Notes under the pieces: generated by a model
Told to the model about the DNA's origin: nothing
Database searches by the model: none
What the model saw: the letters and a program-made list of their open reading frames with translations, nothing else
Made by a program: the position numbers and the translations under genes
Part shown: in pieces, positions 53,574 to 62,534 of the stretch
How the letters are laid out: each line of letters opens with the position of its first letter
Numbering within the stretch: position 1 is the stretch's first letter
DNA from: SB25 sp029560875
GTDB lineage: Bacteria; Bacteroidota; Bacteroidia; Bacteroidales; Tenuifilaceae
Assembly: GCA_035388225.1 (NCBI GenBank)
Contig: DAOOPM010000022.1
Location: 1 to 64,000, forward strand
DNA length: 64,000 nt
Direction: 5' to 3'

Positions 53574-53581
53574 CTCAATAA

Positions 53582-54631
53582 CTACCTATAAATCCTCTCC
53601 TTATTCAACGCCCTGCGGTAAGCCTCGGCATTTCGGTTATGCTCCGTGAGAGTTTTTGCAAAATCGTGGTAGCCCGAGAAATCAGCTTTAGCGCAGAAAT
53701 ATAGGTAGCTGTGCTTTTCGGCATTTAGCACTGCATCTATTGAACTAATAGATGGACAACGGATTGGCCCTGGAGGTAAACCACGGAACTTATATGTGTT
53801 GTATGGCGAATCAACTTCAAGATGCTTGGTAAGAATACGGCGTAGTCCAAAATCGCCTACAGCGAACTTAACAGTCGGGTCGGCTTGTAACGGAATACCC
53901 TTGTTTAAACGGTTGATGTAAACCCCGGCAACTCTTGGTTTTTCGTTATTAAAGCGTGTTTCCTCCTCCACAATCGATGCTAGAGTAGAAACCTGAACTT
54001 TGGTTAGTCCTAGTTTAAAGGCCTTGGCCTTGCGTTCATCGTTCCAGAACTTCTCGTACTCCTTCTGCATCTTATCCAAAAATCCTTTAGCATTGGTATT
54101 CCAGTAAAACTCGTAGGTGTTTGGTATACACATTGCAATAATGGTTGCTCTGTCGAATCCATAATCCGTGGTAACTTGGTCGGAGGTGAGTAAAGCCAGA
54201 ATCGATAGCGAATCGGCCTCAATTTGCTGGGCAATTCTGCCCGCAAGTTGCTGAGGTGTTCTAATATTATTAAAGGTAAGCTTTAAGGGTTTTTGTAGCC
54301 CCATTTTAAGCATCGATACCAGTTTTCGGTTTCCGGTATTGGGCTTAATCAGGTATCGCCCTGCTTTGATGTTGTTTTTGTAACCAAGTCTGCTGGCTAC
54401 TGTTGTAAACGATTTTTGATTTTTTAAAATACTATGCTTACTAAGCGTATCCAGCACATTCTCGAACGATGAGCCAGTAGGAATGTATATAACAACCTCC
54501 TTTGCGTTCTGTGTGTTGGGAGCATAGTTCAATCGGTAATAGCTAAATGCAAATACAGACCCAATAAGTCCTACAATAACAATTGGTATTAGGATTATCA
54601 GAAGTGTTTTTCTACTTATCGATTTTAGCAT
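53582..54631 (-). CDS. mltG: endolytic murein transglycosylase MltG
   Basis: A 349-residue YceG-family protein. One N-terminal helix (about 10-30), a LysM-like segment and the catalytic domain with STLASIVEEETRFNNEKPRVAGVYINRL (catalytic Glu in VEEE) and PLQADPTVKFAVG. The end has SPYNTYKFRGLPPGPI and HSYLYFCAKADFSGYHDFAKTLTEHN. It cuts nascent glycan strands at the inner membrane. A single gene with an upstream terminator from the aminotransferase. Confidence 0.94.
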   Translation of the reverse strand: MLKSISRKTLLIILIPIVIVGLIGSVFAFSYYRLNYAPNTQNAKEVVIYIPTGSSFENVLDTLSKHSILKNQKSFTTVASRLGYKNNIKAGRYLIKPNTGNRKLVSMLKMGLQKPLKLTFNNIRTPQQLAGRIAQQIEADSLSILALLTSDQVTTDYGFDRATIIAMCIPNTYEFYWNTNAKGFLDKMQKEYEKFWNDERKAKAFKLGLTKVQVSTLASIVEEETRFNNEKPRVAGVYINRLNKGIPLQADPTVKFAVGDFGLRRILTKHLEVDSPYNTYKFRGLPPGPIRCPSISSIDAVLNAEKHSYLYFCAKADFSGYHDFAKTLTEHNRNAEAYRRALNKERIYR

Positions 54632-54694
54632 AGAGCGTTATACTTTAATTTATTTGATGGTTTCGCTTACTTGTTGATTGATATCAAATTTAAT

Positions 54695-54730
54695 AAAAGA
54701 ACCGTTAACTTTACAATTAACGGTTCTTTT
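54695..54730 (-). terminator. intrinsic terminator of the aminotransferase gene
   Basis: AAAAGAACCGTTAA (54695-54708) pairs perfectly with 54717-54730 around an 8-nt loop; T run on the minus strand. Confidence 0.85.
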
Positions 54731-54789
54731 CAGATGCAATATTAACTTATTTTAGGGAAAATCTCCCAATAACTTACTATCTCAATCAA

Positions 54790-55983
54790 CTACTTCAACT
54801 GTTCCACAGCCTTAGCAATTCTCTCGGCGGCTTGCTTTAGTTTCTCATCGGCGGTAGCGTAGGAGAAACGGATGTAGTTTGGTGTACCAAACGCAGAGCC
54901 AGGAACTGCGGCAACGTGGGCAACATTTAGAAGGAACATCGCAAAGTCATCAGCATTTTTAATGGTTTGACCATTGTACTGTTTGCCGAAGAAATACGAA
55001 ATCTCAGGGTAGATGTAGAATGCACCACCAGGCATATTCAAGCGGAAACCTTTGATTTTAGAGAATGCGTCAACCATAAAATCGCGGCGACGCTTGAATG
55101 CAACTTGCATCTCCTTTACTGTTGAACCATCGGAGTTGAATGCTGCTACTGCAGCTTTTTGTGCTATTGAGCACACACCCGATGTTTGCTGACCTTGCAG
55201 TTTGTTGCATGCTTTTGCAATCCATTTAGCCGATGCCGAGAAACCAATTCTCCACCCGGTCATTGCGTATCCCTTCGATACACCATTAATAATAATCACT
55301 CTCTCACGGATATTCTCGAATTGAGCAATGCTCTCGTGTTTGCCTGTAAAGTTGATATGCTCGTAAATCTCGTCCGATAGAACAAGAATGTTAGGATGCT
55401 TAGCAACGATATCGGCAATGGCCTTTAGCTCATTGTGGGTGTAAATGCTTCCCGATGGATTTGATGGTGAGCAAAGCATTAAAACTCTTGTTTTTGGTGT
55501 AATTGCAGCCTCAAGTTGCTTTGGGGTAATCTTGAAATCGCTATCAATACCAGTTTCAATCACAATACTTTTGCCCTCGGCAAGTTTAACCAATTCCACG
55601 TAGCTAACCCAGTAAGGAGCAGGAACAATAACCTCATCGCCCTTGTCAACAACGCACATTAGTACATTGGAAAGGCTGTGCTTTGCACCACCCGATACCA
55701 CAATTTGGTCCGGGGTAAAATCGAGGTTGTTTTCCCTTTTTAGTTTACCGCAGATTGCCTCCTGCAATTCTTTGTAACCGGGAACTGGTGTGTAGAACGA
55801 GTAGTTCTCGTCAATAGCTTTTTTAGCTGCCGCCTTAACAAAATCGGGGGTGAAGAAATCGGGCTCACCAACGCTAAGGTTGATAACATCGATACCCTGA
55901 CTTGCGAGTTCCCTCGATTTTTGGGACATTGCAATGGTTTGTGACTCTTCAAGGGCGTTTATACGGGCTGATACTTTCTCCAT
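54790..55983 (-). CDS. aspartate/aromatic aminotransferase, class I
   Basis: A 397-residue PLP enzyme. INLSVGEPDF, VSGGAKHSL, CSPSNPSGSIY, VLSDEIYEHI and NGVSKGYAMTGWRIG (PLP lysine in SKGYAMTGWR) are the canonical blocks of aspartate-type class I enzymes. Probably aspartate aminotransferase, perhaps with prephenate or branched-chain side activity. A single gene; length is normal. Confidence 0.93.
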   Translation of the reverse strand: MEKVSARINALEESQTIAMSQKSRELASQGIDVINLSVGEPDFFTPDFVKAAAKKAIDENYSFYTPVPGYKELQEAICGKLKRENNLDFTPDQIVVSGGAKHSLSNVLMCVVDKGDEVIVPAPYWVSYVELVKLAEGKSIVIETGIDSDFKITPKQLEAAITPKTRVLMLCSPSNPSGSIYTHNELKAIADIVAKHPNILVLSDEIYEHINFTGKHESIAQFENIRERVIIINGVSKGYAMTGWRIGFSASAKWIAKACNKLQGQQTSGVCSIAQKAAVAAFNSDGSTVKEMQVAFKRRRDFMVDAFSKIKGFRLNMPGGAFYIYPEISYFFGKQYNGQTIKNADDFAMFLLNVAHVAAVPGSAFGTPNYIRFSYATADEKLKQAAERIAKAVEQLK

Positions 55984-56093
55984 AACACTAAATCTTTTAT
56001 GTTTACTAATAATCGAAAACTTTTGTAATTTTAAAGTTTCAAATTTACTTAAACTTTATTTATTACACTCAAACCTTTAAAATTCATTAACCA

Positions 56094-56609
56094 ATGTTAG
56101 CAGAAATACTAAAAATAGTTTTGCCCGCCTTGTTGGTGTTTTTGGCTGGATATCTGGCACTTGCAGCGATGATTAAGAACGATGCCAACCGCAGAAAGTC
56201 TGAACTTGTGTTCAATAACATTAAAGTTACGCTACCCATAAGGCTGCAAGCTTACGAGCGGTTAATACTGTTGCTGGAGCGTATATCGCCCGAATCTATT
56301 ATTGTGCGGGTGAATAAGAGGGATATGCTAGCATCGGACATGCAAGCAGCGCTTTTGGGGACAATCCGCGCGGAGTGGGAGCATAACCTCTCGCAGCAGC
56401 TCTACGTGAGCAACGAGGCTTGGGAGATGGTTCGTAATGCCAAGGAGAATATTGTGAAACTCATAAACATAAGTTCCGACCGTGTAAACCCCAACGAAAC
56501 CGCCCTTGTGCTAAGCCAAAAAATTCTGGAAACCATGGTTGAACTCGATACCAACCCAGTTTCCTACGCGGTGGATTTTCTGAAGAAGGAGGTGAAGGAG
56601 ATATTATAG
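56094..56609 (+). CDS. membrane-anchored helical protein of unknown function
   Basis: A 171-residue protein with one N-terminal hydrophobic helix (about 5-26) and a helical cytoplasmic part. LPIRLQAYERLILLLERISPESI and LGTIRAEWEHNLSQQLYVS look conserved, and I associate them with an uncharacterised Bacteroidota family (possibly DUF7935). Codon usage resembles the core genes upstream. No partner is suggested by context. Confidence 0.65.
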   Translation: MLAEILKIVLPALLVFLAGYLALAAMIKNDANRRKSELVFNNIKVTLPIRLQAYERLILLLERISPESIIVRVNKRDMLASDMQAALLGTIRAEWEHNLSQQLYVSNEAWEMVRNAKENIVKLINISSDRVNPNETALVLSQKILETMVELDTNPVSYAVDFLKKEVKEIL

Positions 56610-56643
56610 TCTTTGAACTTGGTTTTATCAAATTTTAATTAAT

Positions 56644-57549
56644 ATGACAAAGAAAAGAGCAGGTAAAACAGAATTTGTTAAATGGTTTGGACCTATTCTA
56701 GATGCTTTAAGAGCATTAGGCGGTTCTGCAAAGCCTAGAGAAATATATGAATGGATTGGAGAAACTCTTAATATTCCAGATGAAATATTAAATGAAAGAT
56801 ATGAAAAGTCAGGTTCATTGAAATTTCCAAATCAGATTGCTTGGGCTCGTCAATATTTAGTTTGGGAGAAATTATTAGATTCATCGAAGCATGGAGTGTG
56901 GGCATTGACTAGCAAAGGTTGGGAAACTCAAATAAATGAAGACCAAGCACATGAAATTTTTTTAAAGTGGGTTAAAGTTTTTCAGGAATTAAGGGAAGAA
57001 AAAAACACTGACAATGTTGATAAGGAGGCAGAGAAAATTATTCAGATTCAGGAAGAGAGTGAGCCAGAAACTTCAAAGAATACTTTAAAACCAACATTAT
57101 TGGAAGTTTTACAGAATTTATCTCCAACGGGTTTTGAGTTTCTTTGTGGAAGGTTATTAAGAGAGTATAATTTTGAAAATATTGAAATAACACAGCGTTC
57201 GCACGATGGAGGAATTGATGGTTATGCAACATTGAAACTTAATCCATTTGTGAATTTAAGTGTATTCTTTCAATGTAAAAGGTATCAGGGAACTGTTCCG
57301 ACTGAGAAAGTTCAGGCTTTTATTGGAGTAATGGAAACTAATAAGAGAAGTGTTGAAAAAGGCCTTTTAATCACAACAGGTTCCTTTGCAAAAGCCGCTT
57401 TAGAAATTGAAAAATCAAATATAAAATTAGAGTTAATTGATGGGGAAAGATTAGTTGAGATGTTTGAAGAAGTTGAACTAGGGGTTACTCCAAAAACAAT
57501 TTATGAACCCGATATGACTTTTTTTGAACAGTATAGAGATAAAAAGTAA
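56644..57549 (+). CDS. Mrr-like restriction endonuclease
   Basis: A 301-residue protein. The N-terminal winged-helix Mrr_N-like region (about 10-95) carries KPREIYEWIGETL and WARQYLVWEKLLDSSKHGVWALT. After an acidic linker comes a PD-(D/E)XK Mrr catalytic domain (about 155-275) with FEFLCGRLL, SHDGGIDG (catalytic Asp) and FQCKRYQG (Q-x-K). All catalytic residues are present. Such enzymes cut modified DNA. The gene is visibly more A/T-rich than its left neighbour, which suggests acquisition. Confidence 0.88.
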   Translation: MTKKRAGKTEFVKWFGPILDALRALGGSAKPREIYEWIGETLNIPDEILNERYEKSGSLKFPNQIAWARQYLVWEKLLDSSKHGVWALTSKGWETQINEDQAHEIFLKWVKVFQELREEKNTDNVDKEAEKIIQIQEESEPETSKNTLKPTLLEVLQNLSPTGFEFLCGRLLREYNFENIEITQRSHDGGIDGYATLKLNPFVNLSVFFQCKRYQGTVPTEKVQAFIGVMETNKRSVEKGLLITTGSFAKAALEIEKSNIKLELIDGERLVEMFEEVELGVTPKTIYEPDMTFFEQYRDKK

Positions 57550-57582
57550 TTTTTTTTAGAGTGCTTTTTCAGATTTAAAACC

Positions 57583-57684
57583 TTGTTGGAGCGCGTCTTC
57601 GGATGCGTTTCAATTTTGAAGCGCATATTGCACAAACTCACCAACCCTCTCTATCTGACCGATAGAGAGGGTTGGGCTTTTTAT
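57583..57684. repeat. structured ~100-bp repeat, copy 1
   Basis: It contains two consecutive hairpins. The first is ATGCGTTTCAA with TTGAAGCGCAT (57603-57613 with 57616-57626). The second is a 15-bp perfect stem CCAACCCTCTCTATC (57641-57655) with 57661-57675 around TGACC, followed by a T-rich tail. Aligned end to end with copy 2 at 58666-58766, the two agree over most of their length. Together they bracket the Bro-N gene. The second hairpin may terminate the Mrr gene. Confidence 0.75.
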
Positions 57685-57758
57685 ATTTGTTGTATTGGGC
57701 TTATTTATTATGCTCTGCATTTAGGCGAGTAACCTCGGAGAGGTGTTCCATTTTTTAA

Positions 57759-57766
57759 TAACTTTG
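57759..57766 (+). promoter_or_regulatory. -7 promoter element of the Bro-N gene
   Basis: TAACTTTG matches TAnnTTTG and lies 19 bp before the ATG at 57786. No clear -33 element is seen. Confidence 0.5.
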
Positions 57767-57785
57767 TTTTATAAAATGAATTGCA

Positions 57786-58631
57786 ATGACTAAAGATACT
57801 GCAATAAAACTGTTCAACGATAGGCAAATACGCACTGCTTGGGATGATGCCAATGAGAAATGGTACTTTTCAATAGTAGATGTTGTAGGTGTTCTTTCAG
57901 AAAGTATTGACCCGCAAGCCTACTGGAGAAAATTAAAGCAAAGGTTAAAAGAAGAGGGTAATGAAATCGTGACGAACTGTCACGCTTTGAAGATGATTGC
58001 GGCCGATGGAAAAATGCGATTAACTGATGTTGCTGATACAGAGCAACTATTTCGGTTAATACAGAGCATTCCATCGCCCAAAGCCGAGCCATTTAAAATG
58101 TGGTTGGCTAGAGTTGGGCGTGAGAGAATGGATGAAATTGAAGACCCTGAGATTGGTATAGATAGGTTGATGGAAACATATCTAAGGAAAGGCTATAGCA
58201 AGGAGTGGATTAACCAAAGGCTTAAAAGTATTGAGATTCGTAAGGAACTTACCGATGAGTGGGAGTGTAGAGGTGTTAAAAAAGGACAAGAGTATGCAAT
58301 ACTAACCGACGAAATTACAAAAGCCTGGAGCGGATTTACAACAAAACAGTATAAAAACTTCAAGAGTTTAAAGAAGGAAAATCTTCGAGACCATATGACC
58401 AATCTTGAGTTGGTGCTTAATATGCTAGCTGAAGCATCAACTACAGAGATATCCAAAAAATCAGAACCGAAATCATTCAACGAAAACAAAGTGGTTGCTC
58501 AAAAGGGTGGTAAGGTTGCCAAGGCAGCAAGGTTAGAATTGGAAAAGTCTACAGGTAAGAAGGTGGTTACTTGGTTAAATGCAAAAAAACTTGATAATCC
58601 TGAATTGGAATCACATAACGAGGATAAATAA
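57786..58631 (+). CDS. Bro-N domain (DinD / antirepressor-like) protein
   Basis: A 281-residue protein. The N-terminal Bro-N domain (about 5-115) includes IRTAWDDANEKWYFSIVDVVGVLS, YWRKLKQRLKEEG and a DTEQLFRLIQSIPSPKAEPFKMWLARVG block. The C-terminal helical half (about 120-250) matches the long form annotated as phage antirepressor or DNA-damage-inducible D-like. The tail is Lys-rich. Such proteins are common in phages, islands and as cargo. It has its own promoter and is bracketed by a repeat pair, so it looks like an inserted single-gene cassette (inference). Confidence 0.82.
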   Translation: MTKDTAIKLFNDRQIRTAWDDANEKWYFSIVDVVGVLSESIDPQAYWRKLKQRLKEEGNEIVTNCHALKMIAADGKMRLTDVADTEQLFRLIQSIPSPKAEPFKMWLARVGRERMDEIEDPEIGIDRLMETYLRKGYSKEWINQRLKSIEIRKELTDEWECRGVKKGQEYAILTDEITKAWSGFTTKQYKNFKSLKKENLRDHMTNLELVLNMLAEASTTEISKKSEPKSFNENKVVAQKGGKVAKAARLELEKSTGKKVVTWLNAKKLDNPELESHNEDK

Positions 58632-58665
58632 TTAGTGGTGCAAAAAACTCATTTAATAAATCTCT

Positions 58666-58766
58666 TTCTTGAAGAGCATCTTTAGGCGCTTTTCAATATT
58701 GGAGGACATATTGAACCAACTCATACAACCCTCTTTATCTGACCGACAGAGAGGGGTGTGTTTTTA
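58666..58766. repeat. structured ~100-bp repeat, copy 2
   Basis: Diverged copy of 57583-57684: the same order of blocks (GAGCATCTT..., TTTTCAATATTGGAGGACATATTG, CCAACTCATACAACCCTCT) and the same TGACCGA loop. Its second stem has accumulated two mismatches and a G-T pair, and the first stem is weakened. It lies about 35 bp after the Bro-N stop, the same spacing that copy 1 has after the Mrr stop. Confidence 0.72.
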
Positions 58767-58815
58767 GCGTAGTATTCAATGTTAAACTCATCCTATCCTG
58801 AAATTTCAACCTATT

Positions 58816-58848
58816 TTTGGCACCACACTGAATAAATTCATAACTTTA
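58816..58848 (+). promoter_or_regulatory. probable promoter of the WG-repeat caspase gene
   Basis: TTTG (58816-58819), a 21-bp spacer and TAACTTTA (58841-58848), one base off TAnnTTTG. It lies 49 bp before the ATG. Confidence 0.4.
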
Positions 58849-58897
58849 TTCGAGTTTTAATTTCTGAATCCTTGTTTATCCTCTTAAAACTATTGCT

Positions 58898-61564
58898 ATG
58901 AAAATGTTCTATAGGAATGTACTAGCCTTCACTCTGCTGCTTTTTGCAACCGTTGGTTTTGCCCAAAAAACCTACAAGTTGAGTGTGGATTATAAGTACG
59001 ATTACTCATTTGTCTACTCATCCAATGGCTATGCAGCAGTTAGAATGAACGATAAGTATGGTTATATAGATAGGGATGGGAATTTGGTAATTGATTTTAT
59101 ATACGATAATGCCCAAACATTTATGGACAACGGTTTGGCGTTGGTAAGTAACAATAGAATGCGAGCAAATGGCTTTGGGTTCGACAGCTATTATAGCTTA
59201 ATTAACCATACTGGTCAGGTGGTAACGTACCTAAACGATTATAGTTCCGTGTTTACTTATATTGGTGAATATGCAAAAGTGTTAAAAAATGGCAAATGGG
59301 GCTTAATTGACCAATCAGGTAAGTTGATTATTGATTGTAAGTTCGAGTCAATATCATCTTATTTCCAACAAGGATTGGCTCCAGTAAAACTTAATGGAAA
59401 GTATGGTTATATCGATAAGAAAGGTAACATTGTTATTGAATGTAAGTTCGACGACGCCAACGACTTTTCGGATAATGGTTTGGCAGTGGTTGGTAAGGAC
59501 GATAAGTACGGATATATTAACACCGCCGGGAAGTTTGTTATTGACAATGAATTTGATGATGCATCGGACTTTGACGTTCCTGGTATTGCCAAAGTGGAGA
59601 AGGATGGTAAGAAGTTTTATATTGATGAGGATGGGCGAACATTACCTTTCGATGAAGTTAGGGGTGTTGCAAAAAATGGTTTGTCGGCTGTTCGGAAAGG
59701 AACAAAATGGGGTTTTATCAATTTAAAACGTAAAGTTGTTATCGATTTTCAGTTCGATGGTGTTACCGATTTTTCCGACGATGGCTTGGCTGGTGTAAAT
59801 AAGGATGGGAAACGCGGATATATCGATATTACAGGGAAGCCAGTAATCGATTTTCAGTTTGACCAAGTGTGGGGATTTTATAAAGGGTATGGAACTGTGC
59901 TCAAAAACAAAAAGTTAGGTGTTATTGATAAAACGGGAAAAATTGTAGTTGATTTTATTTACGATGGAATAAACTATTTCCCTGCTGAAGGATTAACACC
60001 TGTTCGGATTGGTAAAAAGTGGGGATTTATTGATATCAATGGAAAGCAGGTAGTTGATTGCCAGTACGACGAGGTTAAGTATTATCTTACCAATGGTGTT
60101 TGCCCTGTAAGGAAGGGCAATAAGTGGGGTTATATTGATGCAACAGGCAATGTGGTGGTTGCTTTGCAGTTCGATGAGCCTGGTTTTGCGCACAATGGTT
60201 TTATAACTGTTAAGAAAAATGGGAAGTACGGCTGTTATAGGGAATCGAACCCTCAAAAGGAGTTGGAAGATTTTATCCGACCCGAGTTTGCCAAATGGCA
60301 GCAGAAGGGCAAGTACGAGTCGAGCAATGCTTACCTTGCCCGTGTTAGCGAGGCTAACAGCAAGAAGAAGGCAGAAGAGTTGATGGCTCTTGCAGTGCAG
60401 AAAATTGCCCCAAGCTACTGCGATTGGAGAACCTTTGCTAATGAGTACGACCCCGATAATCAGACATTTAAGTTAGAAGTTGTTGGGATTCCTCCCTTTT
60501 ATTTAAAGGTTCCTGTTACTGAAGCCGAGGCTTTCGACACCTCGTCTACTAAATTGCAATTTTCTGATATTCAGTACGCATTGAACCCAAGTGGCAAGTT
60601 CTTTTTACAGAGAGCCACTATTACAAATCCTGCGAATGCTAAGGTCTACAATTATTCGTCGGAGAATAGTGCTACGTTTGCGGTTAATCAATTCAACCTA
60701 AATTACGACCCATTGAAGTTGAATGCGCAGGTTACTTCAAACAATCAGACAGTTAACACCCAAAGTAATACCATATTGGTTGGCCAGTCCGATGTGGATA
60801 TAAATATTCCAGTTAACCCTCAAACTAACGATAAAACCTTTGTAGTTATAATTGCCAACGAGAATTACCAGAAGGAGGTTAAGGTGAAGTTTGCCGCTAA
60901 CGATGGTAAGGTTTTTAAGGAGTACTGCGAGAAAACGCTGGGAATTCCATCACAAAATATCCATTTTACCATTGATGCAACCTATGGTAATATGAAATCG
61001 GAAATAAAGTGGATAACCGATGTTATTGCTGCATATAATGGCGAAGCCAAAGTTATATTCTACTATGCAGGTCACGGAATGCCTAACGAGGCCGATAAAT
61101 CGGCTTATCTATTGCCTGTAGATGGTTTTTCGTCCGATTTTGAAACAGCCATTAAATTAAACGATTTGTATGCCCGACTTACGGAGAAACCATCGCAGAA
61201 AGTTACCTTTATTTTAGATGCCTGCTTTAGTGGTAGTGCTCGCGATAATGCAATGTTAGCCGAAGCTCGAGGTGTAAAGGTAAGGCCAAAGGCCGATTTG
61301 CTTACTGGCAACAGTATTGTAATAAGTGCAGCCACTGGCGATGAAACTGCATATCCTTTCAGCACCAAGCAGCACGGTTTATTCACCTACTTTTTGTTAA
61401 AGAAATTGCAGGAAACAAAGGGTGATGTCACCTACAAGGAGTTGTTTGAGTATATAAAAACTAACGTTGCACAGCAATCGGTAGTGGTAAATCAGAAATC
61501 ACAAACACCTCAGGTGCAGACTAGTCCTAGTATAAGCGGCTGGGAAGTGCTTAAGTTAAAGTAA
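58898..61564 (+). CDS. secreted WG-repeat protein with C-terminal caspase (C14) domain
   Basis: An 888-residue protein. A signal peptide (about 1-22, ending GFAQ) is followed by about eleven WG-type repeats (residues ~45-445; K-Y/W-G-Y/F-I-D motifs such as DKYGYIDRDG and GKWGLIDQSG, spaced about 30-45 residues). Then come a helical linker (~450-515), a beta domain (~520-640), and a caspase fold (~645-888) with catalytic His726 (YYAGHG) and Cys776 (LDACFSG). Both catalytic residues are present, so it is a predicted active metacaspase-like protease acting outside the cytoplasm. The role of the repeats may be ligand or cell-wall recognition (inference). The substrate is unknown. Confidence 0.88.
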   Translation: MKMFYRNVLAFTLLLFATVGFAQKTYKLSVDYKYDYSFVYSSNGYAAVRMNDKYGYIDRDGNLVIDFIYDNAQTFMDNGLALVSNNRMRANGFGFDSYYSLINHTGQVVTYLNDYSSVFTYIGEYAKVLKNGKWGLIDQSGKLIIDCKFESISSYFQQGLAPVKLNGKYGYIDKKGNIVIECKFDDANDFSDNGLAVVGKDDKYGYINTAGKFVIDNEFDDASDFDVPGIAKVEKDGKKFYIDEDGRTLPFDEVRGVAKNGLSAVRKGTKWGFINLKRKVVIDFQFDGVTDFSDDGLAGVNKDGKRGYIDITGKPVIDFQFDQVWGFYKGYGTVLKNKKLGVIDKTGKIVVDFIYDGINYFPAEGLTPVRIGKKWGFIDINGKQVVDCQYDEVKYYLTNGVCPVRKGNKWGYIDATGNVVVALQFDEPGFAHNGFITVKKNGKYGCYRESNPQKELEDFIRPEFAKWQQKGKYESSNAYLARVSEANSKKKAEELMALAVQKIAPSYCDWRTFANEYDPDNQTFKLEVVGIPPFYLKVPVTEAEAFDTSSTKLQFSDIQYALNPSGKFFLQRATITNPANAKVYNYSSENSATFAVNQFNLNYDPLKLNAQVTSNNQTVNTQSNTILVGQSDVDINIPVNPQTNDKTFVVIIANENYQKEVKVKFAANDGKVFKEYCEKTLGIPSQNIHFTIDATYGNMKSEIKWITDVIAAYNGEAKVIFYYAGHGMPNEADKSAYLLPVDGFSSDFETAIKLNDLYARLTEKPSQKVTFILDACFSGSARDNAMLAEARGVKVRPKADLLTGNSIVISAATGDETAYPFSTKQHGLFTYFLLKKLQETKGDVTYKELFEYIKTNVAQQSVVVNQKSQTPQVQTSPSISGWEVLKLK

Positions 61565-61657
61565 GGTAGTTTTGTTATATTTTTTTAAAGTTGACGAATT
61601 ACTTTTTTCAATAGACACTGAATATCTATATTGCGTCAGTTTTTAAACAAATTTTTG

Positions 61658-62491
61658 ATGCATTTGATGTTTAGGTTTTTGAAGTGGATTTCGTTTTTTA
61701 CAGTATTAATCAACTTTTCTGTTTTAATTTCTACTTCTCAAGTAAAATCACAAACTGTTGATGTTTGTTTGGATGATACCTTGCTTTTAAGCACAAGAGA
61801 TTCAGTTTCTCCTGTTAATTCATTGCCGGAGTTTGCCAATCTAGGTAAGTTCTGTAGCCCCTTTCGGGGTAAGGTTATCAGCCATTTTGGCCCAAGGCGT
61901 AAGCGTTTCCATGCTGGTACCGATATTAAACTTCAGTTGGGTGATAGTGTGCGAGCAGCATTTTCTGGCGTTGTTACTCGTGCCAAAAAGTATTATGGTT
62001 ACGGTTTGCTTGTTGTTCTAAAACACTCCGATAGCGTGGAGACCTATTACTCCCACTTAAGCCAGTTGCTCGTAAACGTTGGCGATACTATTCCTGCTGG
62101 AACTGTGGTTGGCTTAGGTGGACGAACAGGACGTGCAACAACAACCCATCTACACTTTGAGTTTAGGGTAAACAAAATTGCTTACGATTCTGAAAAACTG
62201 TTCGATTTTAAGAATCAACTTGTACTTACTAACGAAATTCCTGTGCCAGATAAGGTTAAGGTAAATTCTATTACCGCCGACTCAATTCCAAATTACGATG
62301 CTGGTTTAACACCGAAAACCGAAAATTCAGTTCAGGAACAAGTAACTGAAATAATCCATATAGTTAAAAGGAAGGATACTCTGTATTCTTTGGCAAAACG
62401 CTATGGAACTACTGTAGATAGTATCTGCACAATGAATCAGATAAACAAAAATGATATTCTGAGTCTTGGGCAAAAACTTAAAATTAGGTAG
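61658..62491 (+). CDS. M23 metallopeptidase with LysM domain
   Basis: A 277-residue exported protein. An N-terminal hydrophobic segment (about 5-30) serves as signal or anchor. The M23 domain carries HFGPRRKRFHAGTDIKL (zinc ligands His/Asp), YYSHLSQL and THLHFEFRVN (HxH). A C-terminal LysM (HIVKRKDTLYSLAKRYGTTVDSICTMNQI) binds peptidoglycan. It is probably a DD-endopeptidase of wall growth. The start is uncertain: ATG 61658 is used; 61667 or an upstream TTG at 61631 are alternatives. Confidence 0.88.
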   Translation: MHLMFRFLKWISFFTVLINFSVLISTSQVKSQTVDVCLDDTLLLSTRDSVSPVNSLPEFANLGKFCSPFRGKVISHFGPRRKRFHAGTDIKLQLGDSVRAAFSGVVTRAKKYYGYGLLVVLKHSDSVETYYSHLSQLLVNVGDTIPAGTVVGLGGRTGRATTTHLHFEFRVNKIAYDSEKLFDFKNQLVLTNEIPVPDKVKVNSITADSIPNYDAGLTPKTENSVQEQVTEIIHIVKRKDTLYSLAKRYGTTVDSICTMNQINKNDILSLGQKLKIR

Positions 62492-62534
62492 TAAAAAGGT
62501 TTTTTGTTACCTTCTCAGTTTATTTGTCGATTTT

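Noticed and set aside
57583..58766. The repeat pair as a CRISPR-like array
   Set aside because: There are only two copies 1 kb apart with a gene between, no regular spacers, no cas gene, and the units are hairpin pairs of about 100 bp.
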